The notes beneath the pieces were generated by a model. That model saw only the letters and a program-made list of their open reading frames with translations, did not search any database and had not been told where the DNA came from. Of a DNA stretch of 64,000 bases, positions 13,168 to 22,967 are shown piece after piece. The DNA is from Tethya wilhelma (Eukaryota > Porifera > Demospongiae > Tethyida > Tethyidae), in NCBI GenBank assembly GCA_964030475.1, contig CAXIPT010000002.1, forward strand, positions 16,304,749 to 16,368,748, in the 5' to 3' direction. The stretch's first letter is position 1. Each line of letters starts with the position of its first letter. The translations under genes and the position numbers were made by a program.

Positions 13168-13361
13168 CTATGGAGCCTGTTCAAGAGCTATTGTTCTTAA
13201 CCTGGATTGAAACAATTATAATATGTGAGAATATAGACCACTAGTACAGCAGTGTACACACCAATACCATACCTCTTCCTGGGCGATCCATCCACTGATA
13301 GTGGAGTAAAGCCTTCTGATTCATGAGCAGCAGACTCGGAAAATTGTGAGAAGACAGCTGT

Positions 13362-13444
<83 letters not shown>

Positions 13445-14317
13445 NNNNNNNNNNNNNNNNNNNNNNNNNNNNNNNNNNNNNNNNNNNNNNNNNNNNNNNN
13501 NNNNNNNNNNNNNNNNNNNNNNNNNNNNNNNNNNNNNNNNNNNNNNNNNNNNNNNNNNNNNNNNNNNNNNNNNNNNNNNNNNNNNNNNNNNNNNNNNNNN
13601 NNNNNNNNNNNNNNNNNNNNNNNNNNNNNNNNNNNNNNNNNNNNNNNNNNNNNNNNNNNNNNNNNNNNNNNNNNNNNNNNNNNNNNNNNNNNNNNNNNNN
13701 NNNNNNNNNNNNNNNNNNNNNNNNNNNNNNNNNNNNNNNNNNNNNNNNNNNNNNNNNNNNNNNNNNNNNNNNNNNNNNNNNNNNNNNNNNNNNNNNNNNN
13801 NNNNNNNNNNNNNNNNNNNNNNNNNNNNNNNNNNNNNNNNNNNNNNNNNNNNNNNNNNNNNNNNNNNNNNNNNNNNNNNNNNNNNNNNNNNNNNNNNNNN
13901 NNNNNNNNNNNNNNNNNNNNNNNNNNNNNNNNNNNNNNNNNNNNNNNNNNNNNNNNNNNNNNNNNNNNNNNNNNNNNNNNNNNNNNNNNNNNNNNNNNNN
14001 NNNNNNNNNNNNNNNNNNNNNNNNNNNNNNNNNNNNNNNNNNNNNNNNNNNNNNNNNNNNNNNNNNNNNNNNNNNNNNNNNNNNNNNNNNNNNNNNNNNN
14101 NNNNNNNNNNNNNNNNNNNNNNNNNNNNNNNNNNNNNNNNNNNNNNNNNNNNNNNNNNNNNNNNNNNNNNNNNNNNNNNNNNNNNNNNNNNNNNNNNNNN
14201 NNNNNNNNNNNNNNNNNNNNNNNNNNNNNNNNNNNNNNNNNNNNNNNNNNNNNNNNNNNNNNNNNNNNNNNNNNNNNNNNNNNNNNNNNNNNNNNNNNNN
14301 NNNNNNNNNNNNNNNNN

Positions 14318-14409
<92 letters not shown>

Positions 14410-16803
14410 GGAGAAATGTTAAAACTTAGTTTATCAACTTTATCTAATGTACACAGGTAATGTGAGGCCATAAACACTCTAGCTTACATGGTCCTCCAAG
14501 ATCAGGAGTCTTAGTCTGTAGAGAAAGAAACCAGAATAAATTGATTTGCATCCAACATCCAAGGGATATAACTCACAGGAAATACATTGTCTAGGTTAGC
14601 CTGCTGCATGACAGTGTCCAGAGGGATCTCTTCCTCTCCTAAGCCAGAGCCCACATCAGGAGTGGGCTACAATGGAAGGAGAACTGGATCATTTTACAAT
14701 GCACCATATGATAACAGTCCCACTTTGAGTGACTTACAGCAGGCCAAATGGAAGGCAGTCTAATGTCAAAGTGATCTTGTTTGGTTGCCTTTGATAGAGG
14801 TAGTGATGAAGGTACCTTGGAGGAGCTGCATGGACACAGTGAGAGAGAGGTTCTCCAAATGAGACACACCATAATATTAGGAACAGTTTATTGTATGAGC
14901 CTACCTCCTGCCTTTCGCACCAGATGGATCCTATCAGGGAAACAAAGACAATCTATGTCAATCAGTTTTCTCTTGCATACCCATAGACTTACAGTTGCCT
15001 TGTCATACTTCTCAACACACTCCTCTGCTTCAATCTGAAGTCTTCTCATGTGCTCCTTCACACTGGTCTGCCAGTACCTCTGCAGCTCTGCCTTCCCTCC
15101 CACACCACTCTGATAGAGGGACTGGTCGAGGGCATCTTGAAACCCAAGAGAGCCACTCTCAGCTTGCTCATCACTGGTAGTCCGTAGAAGCTTACACAGC
15201 TTGTTAAGATAGTCTCCAAGAACATCTGTGAGGATGTTTAGAGCCTGAGTTGATGACTCTGAAGAACAAACAATTACATGACAAATAAATAACATGGAGA
15301 TGGCTGTGTAGATACATGGATGAGGCACCTTCATATCCCAGGTGCATGTATAATCCATGAAGATATTTTATACATGCTACTCAAATCAATAAATTAATAT
15401 GAACATGGATATGTAAGTACCTTCATATCCACAGTGCATGCATATTGCTGCAGTGCTCTTTCTCTGTAGAAGACTGAGTGATTTTCGGTCTAAATTGATT
15501 TGTGGTAGTTTGAGCCTGGAAGCCAAAAAAAAACATTGATAGCTAGAATACACAGTCATATTATCGTGTATATACTTGGGAGGTTCTATTGGATTGTAGC
15601 GTTGTTTCTTGCTCTTCTGGGGGTTGTAATACCGCGATGGCATTGGAGGAAGATCGTCAGTGGAACCTGGACGCTGAAAAGTAACGATCATGCATAAATA
15701 TTAGCATTGTAATGATTGAAGTACTAGTGAACATACAATGTTGTCTGGTTTGCTGGGAAGAGAAGCAATGGCTGACTTTAAAACCTCAATATGGTTTCGC
15801 ATATCCACACAATGGAGGACCAGGTTGTTTCCACTATTGTCACGAGGATGGTCCAGGGAGCTGGAGACACTGTGTGCATGCATGTGAATGAGCAAGGGTA
15901 TCAGAGAGAGCAGCAGACCCAAAATTACTTCATACACATTACAAATAGTATACCATTACGTACGTATAGCAGGTAAATTTGGCAGACATAAAATTTCATT
16001 TTAACATGATTGGTAATATTAAATTTGGTGATTTGATTCTACCAAATTTATCTGCTATAATTATGGTAATTATAACATCTAACTCAGCATACACCTTGAC
16101 TCCTCATGGGATGTCTGGCTATCAGAAGTTGCTGGAGGTTGATAGAGCTTTGGTACAGTGACTACTATTGACGAGGCCTTCCATCCAGGTTGCCATAGTG
16201 GACGGGTGGGAACTACTGGCTGCTTGTCAGATGCTATTTCTCCAAAGAGATAGTTCTCTGAGAAGGGAAAGCAAGATTATGCAAAGGTTAGTTAAATGTT
16301 GATGGTTCACCTGTTTCAACTGTAATAGAAATACAACAAATGTAGTGTCAAGAGAGTCAGTAGTGAGTATAGTTTCCTATTAATTTTGTATTACCTAGTT
16401 ATAGTATCTTAATTTACCAGTACTCTTAACAGTACAGCCTAGATCGAGTGCTAGCTCCAACCTGGCTCTCTACGCACTGTGTTATACAAATGTCTTTACC
16501 AGAATCTTTAGGCTCAGATGGAGGAGGCACAGACTGCTGTGAAGATAGTACTTGTGGCAGGGGTGTACTAAATAACTGTTGCTGTTGCTGTTGGTGGGGT
16601 AATGGTTGGTGGTACTGAGTGACTTGACCTGGAGCTGCTCCAGGTATGTTCATCATGGCTGGACTGCTTTGACTGTGTGAAATCTCTCTACCTCTCCAGG
16701 CTGGTGATTCCCTCCACTCATGACTGTGTCTTCCTTGGCTGTAATGGTGACCTCTAGCACCGCCTGGGAAGCTCTCTTCTCTTACCAGTGGGTTTCCATA
16801 CAT
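13168..16803 (-). CDS. SUPT7L: SUPT7L (STAF65-gamma), SAGA complex subunit
   Basis: Twelve exons: 16803-16500, 16257-16095, 15869-15737, 15673-15576, 15515-15421, 15258-14993, 14930-14905, 14825-14738, 14666-14577, 14515-14488, 13357-13273 and 13201-13168. Total 1410 nt, 469 residues. A Gln/Pro-rich N-terminus with a Q6 tract precedes the conserved histone-fold region (KSTAAICMHCGYEG, ALNILTDVLGDYLNKLCK, LQRYWQTSVKEHMRRL). This follows human SUPT7L through its Cys-Gly-x-Glu, L-TDV, F-Q and WQ positions. The basic C-terminus (SPRKRLRTI) matches the human KKRMRKI end. In SAGA this histone fold is thought to pair with TAF10-type partners. Splice phases close across the sequence gap, so no exon need be lost there. 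The gene is head-to-head with NOA1. Confidence 0.87.
13365..14406. repeat. (TG)n microsatellite interrupted by a gap
   Basis: TG repeats run into the gap from both sides and lie in the penultimate intron of SUPT7L. The array probably caused the assembly break. Confidence 0.97.
13445..14317. other. Assembly gap, 873 N
   Basis: A run of N flanked by TG repeats. Nothing can be said of its content, and its stated size may be only an estimate. Confidence 0.99.
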
Positions 16804-16925
16804 GATTTGCCTTTGTATTTTAATCTTCAATATTACTTTGTTGTTTCGTTTAATTAGAGAATCAAACTGGTTTCAATATTACATTGGACGTACAATTAGA
16901 GAGTAAACCACGTGGACCAAATCTG
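16804..16925. promoter_or_regulatory. Bidirectional promoter between SUPT7L and NOA1
   Basis: Only 122 bases separate the two divergent start codons (16803 minus, 16926 plus), so both genes must share a compact promoter or have overlapping 5' UTRs. The stretch is AT-rich with no obvious TATA element. Function is inferred from layout. Confidence 0.55.
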
Positions 16926-19139
16926 ATGGAGAGGATTGGTCTTCAATTTTGTAGGCGACTCTATTCAAGAACTTCCCCACTCTTCTTGGCTTCAGCTAAC
17001 TGTGGACACGTAGTTCGACCATTTCAAGTTGATTCTGCATGTACCAACAGCCACTGGATTAGGAACTCATCCAAATCATGTGGACTCTCTGTTCATCACC
17101 ATGATACCTGTAGTCTCCAAACTACTAGACTCTTATCTTCAGACTTAGCACCAGAAAAGCACAGCACTAGTGAGTGGAAAGTCGATTCACAACCGAACCA
17201 TTTATGTGACAAACCTGTTACTTCAGCGGACGATCTCACCTGTAGTGGGTGTGGTGCTATCCTACAAGGTTCTGACCCTGCACTACCTGGGTTTGTACCC
17301 CAGATCAAGATTGATGAATGGAGGGCACATGTGGAAGATCTTGTTGAGACCAATTGTCCTTCAAATGATGCTACAGATGATTCAATTTGGGCAGAGAACC
17401 AGTCTTCATCAGTCACTGACAGCAAATTGCCACTGGTGTGCCAGAGATGTTTTTCTCTGAAACATTATAACACAGCTTTGAATATCACTCTCAAAGCAGA
17501 CGACTATAAGCATCATCTCTCCCAGCTAAAGGACAAGCGTGCTCTCATCCTTCTTATGGTAGATGTTGTGGACTTTCCTGGAAGCATCTTCCCTGACCTT
17601 CACACTCTAGTGTCGGCTGACAGTCGTGTTATGATTGTAGCAAACAAGATTGATCTCTTCCCAAAGACGCTGAAGCCCTCATTCTGGAACATGTTCAAAG
17701 ACTTGATCGTGAAAAGTTGTATGAGGTCCAGCCTTCGTGGTTGTACAGTTACGGGAGTCCATTTCATCAGCGCAAAGACTGGAGCAGGAGTGAAAAAACT
17801 TGCAGAAGAGGTTGTTGAGAAGTGGGGTAGCCGAGGAGATGTGTACCTCCTTGGATGCACTAATGTTGGGAAATCGTCGCTCTTCAATGAATTGCTTGTG
17901 CTGTTGTGTGGAGCCAAGCCCGGTCAGGTGAACACTGACAACAGAGTCAGTGCCCCGATGGCTACTATCTCTCTCTGGCCCGGAACCACTCTGGGGCTGC
18001 TCAGTTTCCCTATCATGTCCGTTGGAAAGAGACGAAGACTGATGCGTCAGATGAAAAGGATTGAAACAGAACCGAAGAAATACTTGCCGGAAACAAGTAA
18101 ATTTGACACTATACTAATGTGCTAGCACTGATGGTGTGCTTTCTCTGCAGGTTTTTTTGAGGATGAAAAGCTTGAGTTTGACAATGATGAGAATATAAGT
18201 CCAAAGGAGGCAAAGGGTTTACAAGATACAGAGATGGGTGGGATTCTTGAGGAAATTGGAATTGGTCAGAAGAAGAATCATCCTGTTGACAAGAATGCTT
18301 CTCCAATGAACAGATTTTGGTTGTACGACACACCTGGAGCTATTAATGATGCTCAGGTATATATATAAAATAAGAATAAAGTGTAGGTCTGGTTTATTAT
18401 TGTTTGCTTCTATCTTTTATTTTACATGCTCAGCTTGTCAATCACCTGACAACTCGGGAGTTGAAGCTAGCAATACCAAAGAAAACCGTCAAACCACGAA
18501 CATTCATCTTGAAACCAGGACAGTGTATGTTTATTGGAGGTCTGGCGAGACTAGACTATGAATTAGTAAGTTTTATCATAGCTATATATTTGTGGTGTAG
18601 ACCAATTTAATTCTTGGTGTTGCCTGTTCATAGCATCTTGTGACTATACATGTTATTGTACATACACTCCATTAGGGCCCAGTGTCAGCATACTTCACAG
18701 TATTTGCTGCATCATATCTTCCCATCCAAGTCTCAAAGATCATCTATGCTGAGAGTGTGTACTGCAAAAATCTTGGATCCCATCTCCTCAAAGTCAGTGA
18801 AAGCTCCTCTGATTGTGTCACACTAGCTAATCTATAAAATTAATGTCATACAAACAGATTCCAACTGGAGACAAAAGCAGACTAGATCAGTTTCCTCGGC
18901 TCTATTCTCATCCTGTTAGTGTGTGTGGTGTAGGCTGGGATAAGAGTGCTGCTGATGTGGTCCTATCCAGTGCTGGATGGGTGGCTGTTACCATTGGCCA
19001 GGCTAGGGAAGCCGTGTTGAGGGCTCATACTCCTTTGGGTAGAGGGATTCATGTCCGGAAGCCTTCCCTTTTCCCAGAGGAAGTAAACAAGAGAGGGAGA
19101 AGATCACGAACAGGAAACAGGTCTAGATTTTTAGGCTAA
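16926..19139 (+). CDS. NOA1: NOA1, mitochondrial circularly permuted GTPase
   Basis: Five exons: 16926-18096, 18151-18356, 18434-18565, 18676-18792 and 18858-19139. Total 1908 nt, 635 residues. The ATG at 16926 opens an Arg-rich, probably mitochondrial, leader (MERIGLQFCRRLYSRT). A zinc-binding region supplies CSGCG and CQRC. The GTPase motifs occur in permuted order: G4 ANKID, G5 SAKTG, then G1 GCTNVGKSS and, in exon 2, G3 YDTPGA. This is the YqeH/NOA1 hallmark. The family acts in mitochondrial small-ribosomal-subunit assembly and respiration. Length is near the human protein. A degenerate piece of its last exon reappears at 21171-21240 as part of the DUF4419 duplication. Confidence 0.93.
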
Positions 19140-19605
19140 TAGAGAGTACTATATATTATATTGTCCATGCATGCACATGGAACCTGTTTGTTGGTAGCTA
19201 GAACATTATGTAAAATTTGTAATGGGATCATCACTTTCTGTGAGTGCTTGGTATAATGTCAGTGTCCATTTACTGTATATATATATATATATATATAGTA
19301 GCATTTGCCATGCGATCCAATTATGCCATTGTGTACTGGAACTTGAAGGCTTATATTAAAGCAATGACAGATTATGTGTGTGTGCATGACATTGTTCTTA
19401 TTTAACCAGATATCCACAGATGTTACAATGTTTTTTAAAGTTGATATCAAAGCACAAACAATTCCGTTTGTATACATAACAATTGTTCAATGTCACTAGC
19501 AATCAGAATAAGCAATGCCCATATTAATTATATAATATTATGCCATGTACTTACTAGTTGTCCATATATGGTAAGACTTAATATTAATATCCAAAAATTA
19601 CAGTA
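19140..19605. other. Intergenic, no gene seen
   Basis: This AT-rich stretch between convergent NOA1 and the first DUF4419 gene holds only a short (TA)n tract near 19277-19298 and presumably both 3' UTRs. Confidence 0.6.
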
Positions 19606-20766
19606 TTACCAAATCCTCTCAGATTTTGATTTTGCATCATCAAAATTCTTTTCATCAGCAACAGCCCATCCTATCTCTGGTCGTAATGCCATAGTGGAAG
19701 GGTCTTGGCTGACAGTCATGAACCCAGCATAGAAATACATTGGCATTCCTTTATCACTCACACTTTTCTTCCATGTGAAAGGTGTAGAACATACCCCTGG
19801 AGGAAATTGGTAGTGTTCAAACCCTCTTCTGTCAGTGTTAGGGGATCCAAATGGCCAGCCACCTTTTGGTTCTTCAGCAGCATGAGAAGCAGGATCTTTT
19901 TCCCTCCAGAGGGTCAAGAATTCGTTCCTTTGCTTTGATCTTCCATAAGGAAATAGAGTAAGGATCCATCCAGTTACAAAAGGACCTGGAGCATAAGGTT
20001 GTTGTCCACCATGCTGGTGATAGATTCGGCACCAGAAGTCTCGATCGATACTTCCAGATGCTGCTGCCACAAACTGATCTAGCACAGGCTCCAAAGCCTC
20101 GATCCACCAGTTCAAATCATAGTCTGCAAGAAGGGATACCTTCTCCCGAAGCTTTTTCCAGTCGTCAACTGTTCCTTCAAGAGTGATTTCAGGAATACCA
20201 CAAATACATACCATTTCATAGCTGAAGTACTGCTTGAAACAATCCATCATGACGACTTGAGCTGCAGCCTTCTCTACAGGACCAGTTGTTGAGAACGATG
20301 GTGTTAGAAGGTCGTGAGTCTTGTCACCAATATGCCTGCGGATTTGCTCGGAGAAATCATCGAAGACTTCAGGCCAAGCATTCAGAGGAGATCCTTTTTG
20401 GAAATCATCTCGAAACACAAGGAGCTTTTTCTTTCCTTCATGCTCAACGAAATGACTCCTTAGTTTTTCAGCATTCTCGTTGATGTGTTGAGCTAGACCC
20501 TGTGCTATGCACAACCAAATGATGTCAGGTGAAAGAACTAGCGGGTAGTGGTTACTCCAGCAACTATGAATCGCTGATATAAGACCGTTGTCGATTCCGA
20601 TAGGACTCGTGTAGTCTGGCATTTCCTTCACAGACAAACGAGTGATCTTGGAGCTAGCTTCTGGGCTTACTCCACCGCAGCGATGTTTGAGAACAGCACC
20701 AACATCTGCGGCTTGTAGTTTCGTCTTGTTGACATCAACTTTGTTTACTTTGAAAGTTACAGGCAT
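19606..20766 (-). CDS. DUF4419-family protein, intact copy
   Basis: A single uninterrupted reading frame of 386 residues from an ATG at 20766 (MPVTFKVNKVDV). It is intronless, unlike its neighbours. The sequence fits Pfam DUF4419: LSPDIIWLCIAQGLAQHIN, HEGKKKLLVFRDDF, the GIPEITLEGTVDDWKKLREK block and the FVTGWILTLFPYGR block are characteristic. The last of these is followed by PPGVCSTPFTWK and YFYAGFMTVSQD. The family is widespread in fungi, protists and some invertebrates, and its biochemical role is unknown to me. No signal peptide or membrane segment is evident, so it is probably cytosolic. A closely similar but frameshifted copy lies immediately upstream. Lack of introns raises retroposition or transfer as possible origins. 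Confidence 0.85.
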   Translation of the reverse strand: MPVTFKVNKVDVNKTKLQAADVGAVLKHRCGGVSPEASSKITRLSVKEMPDYTSPIGIDNGLISAIHSCWSNHYPLVLSPDIIWLCIAQGLAQHINENAEKLRSHFVEHEGKKKLLVFRDDFQKGSPLNAWPEVFDDFSEQIRRHIGDKTHDLLTPSFSTTGPVEKAAAQVVMMDCFKQYFSYEMVCICGIPEITLEGTVDDWKKLREKVSLLADYDLNWWIEALEPVLDQFVAAASGSIDRDFWCRIYHQHGGQQPYAPGPFVTGWILTLFPYGRSKQRNEFLTLWREKDPASHAAEEPKGGWPFGSPNTDRRGFEHYQFPPGVCSTPFTWKKSVSDKGMPMYFYAGFMTVSQDPSTMALRPEIGWAVADEKNFDDAKSKSERIW

Positions 20767-20941
20767 GTTTCACTTTGTTCAGCCTGTAACGATATGGATA
20801 GCGAGTGTCTTTGGCATATCATATGATCTATATATGCATAATAGGATTGGGGGAATCTACCTAATTCCTGCATTGTCACGCGATTACAAATTACATGGCT
20901 CTGGCGCGCATCCAGCTACTACGGAAGACGATTGGAATTTC

Positions 20942-20952
20942 TGCGCATGCGT
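20942..20952. promoter_or_regulatory. NRF1-type palindrome upstream of DUF4419 copy A
   Basis: TGCGCATGCGT matches the NRF1/alpha-Pal consensus core. It begins 176 bases upstream of the start codon at 20766. The same word sits at the same distance from the second copy's start, which supports a conserved promoter element. Confidence 0.55.
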
Positions 20953-21170
20953 AATAGACCACATGTCGGGTCTGGAGTACGAGTCTCGTCAAGCCGGCTT
21001 CCTCCCTCCTTTTCTATAATCTTTTATGACACAACCACATCAGCCGACTAAGTGTTAGTCTATAGGTCAAGTTACTATGACAATATATCTTGCATAATTT
21101 TGAGTTTGTACATTCATAGTGCCACTTTAGCCAGAAATATGAATGTATAGTACTGAAGCCTTATACTGGC

Positions 21171-21240
21171 CTTTTCCCAAAAAAAGTAAACAAGAGAGGG
21201 AGATCACAGACAGGAAACAGGTCTAGACTTTAGGCTAATA
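21171..21240 (+). pseudogene. Degenerate copy of the NOA1 3' end
   Basis: About 70 bases match 19068-19140, the last codons of NOA1 through its stop, with small deletions (for example AGAAGATCACGAACAGG became AGATCACAGACAGG). There is no other NOA1 sequence here. It marks the left edge of the duplication that produced the second DUF4419 copy. Confidence 0.75.
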
Positions 21241-21491
21241 ATATTAAACAGTACAAGTTAATTAATTCTTATGTGTATACATAGTGTGAGAATTAACAGA
21301 GGACTCCAATAGTATAGTGTTTGGTATAAATGTGGACTTAATTATTTCAGTGCACATTTTACTGTAGCAAGCATACACAATATTATAATGTTATCCATTC
21401 ACAAGATGATATCTATAGTTAATATTCCATGGCCATTGTATAAACACGAGTTGTACAATATCTTGCAAGTTTCTTTTGGCCAAACTTATTG

Positions 21492-22654
21492 TTACCAAAG
21501 CCTCTTAGATTTTGATTTTGCATCATCAAAATTCTTTTCATCAGCAACAGCCCATCCTATCTCTGGTCGTAATGCCATAGTGGAAGGGTCTTGGCTGACA
21601 GTCATGAACCCAGCATAGAAATACATTGGCATTCCTTTATCACTCACACTTTTCTTCCATTTGAAAGGTGTAGAACATACCCCTGGAGGAAATTGGTAAT
21701 GTTCAAACCCTCTTCTGTCAGTGTTAGGAGAACCACGTGGCCAGCCACCTTTTGGTTCTTCAGCAGCATGAGAAGCAGGATCTTTTTCTCTCCAGAGGGT
21801 CAAGAATTCGTTCCTTTGCTTTGATCTTCCATAAGGGAACAGAGTAAGGATCCACCCAGTTACAAAAGGACCTGGAGCATAAGGTTGTTGTCCACCATGC
21901 TGGTGATAGATTCGGCACCAGAAGTCTCGATCGATACTTCCAGATGCTGCTGCCACAAACTGATCTAGCACAGGCTCCAAAGCCTCGATCCACCAGTTCA
22001 AATCATAGTCTGCAAGAAGGGATACCTTCTCCCGAAGCTTTTTCCAGTCGTCAACTGTTCCTTCAAGAGTGATTTCAGGAATACCACAAATATACACACC
22101 ATTCCATAGCTGAAGTACTGCTTGAAACAATCCATCATGACAACTTGAGCTGCAGCCTTCTCAACAGGACCAGTTGTTGAGAATGATGGTGTTAGAAGGT
22201 CGTGAGTCTTGTCACCAATATGCCTGCGGATTTGCTCGGAAAAATCATTGAAGACTTCAGGCCAAGCATTCAGAGGAGATCCTTTTTGGAAATCATCTCG
22301 AAACACAAGGAGCTCTTTCTTTCCTTCGTGCTCAACGAAATGTCTCCTTAGTTTTTCAGCATTCTCGTTGATATGTTGAGCTAGACCCTGTGCTATGCGC
22401 AACCAAATGATGTCAGGTGAAAGAACTAGCGGGTAGTGGTTACTCCAGCAACTATGAACAGCTGACACAAGACCGTTGTCGATTCCAATAGGTCTCGTAT
22501 ACTTTGGCATTTCCTTCACAGACAAACGAGTGAACTTGGAGCTAGCTTCAGGGCTCACTCCACCGCAGCGATGTCTAAGAACCACATCAACATCAGCGGC
22601 AGGTAGTTTCGTCTTGTTGACATCAACTTTGTTTACCTTGAAAGTTACTGACAT
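21492..22654 (-). pseudogene. Second DUF4419 copy, frameshifted
   Basis: This is a near copy of the 19606-20766 gene, starting MSVTFKVNKVDV at 22654. The reading frame is intact for the first 180 or so residues. Then, at about 22088-22100, it carries two extra bases relative to the intact copy, and the rest continues in another frame to 21492. Scattered substitutions (for example KGGWPRG against KGGWPFG) show that it is a diverged paralogue and not an assembly repeat. The broken frame could be a true pseudogene, a polymorphism or a sequencing error in the short ACACACC stretch. Both halves remain well conserved, which argues that any inactivation is recent. Confidence 0.75.
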
Positions 22655-22829
22655 GTTTGGATTACTGCTTTACGTTGACGGTTCTTTAGCCTACACAATG
22701 TTAGATATGTCCTTTGACAAAAACCAGGATACTTGCGGGAATCAACCGAAATTCCTGCCTCGTCATTCCATTGCGATGCCGTTGCAAACTGCAAATTGCA
22801 GGGATAATCCCATGCTTGTACGGCGTTTC

Positions 22830-22840
22830 TGCGCATGCGT
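22830..22840. promoter_or_regulatory. NRF1-type palindrome upstream of DUF4419 copy B
   Basis: TGCGCATGCGT again begins 176 bases upstream of the start (22654), as in copy A, while much of the flanking sequence has changed. Confidence 0.55.
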
Positions 22841-22967
22841 AAAAATGACCATTTGTCACGTGCCATAACTTACACATTGTATATATTACCATGGATATTA
22901 CTTACCTGCCTAACATCAACAAAAAAGCTGGGAAAATCAATTATATAGAAAAGAAATTAGTTGTTAC

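Noticed and set aside
13197..14477. Long open frames of Thr-His or Val-Cys dipeptides
   Set aside because: They are translations of the TG microsatellite and of N and do not encode protein.
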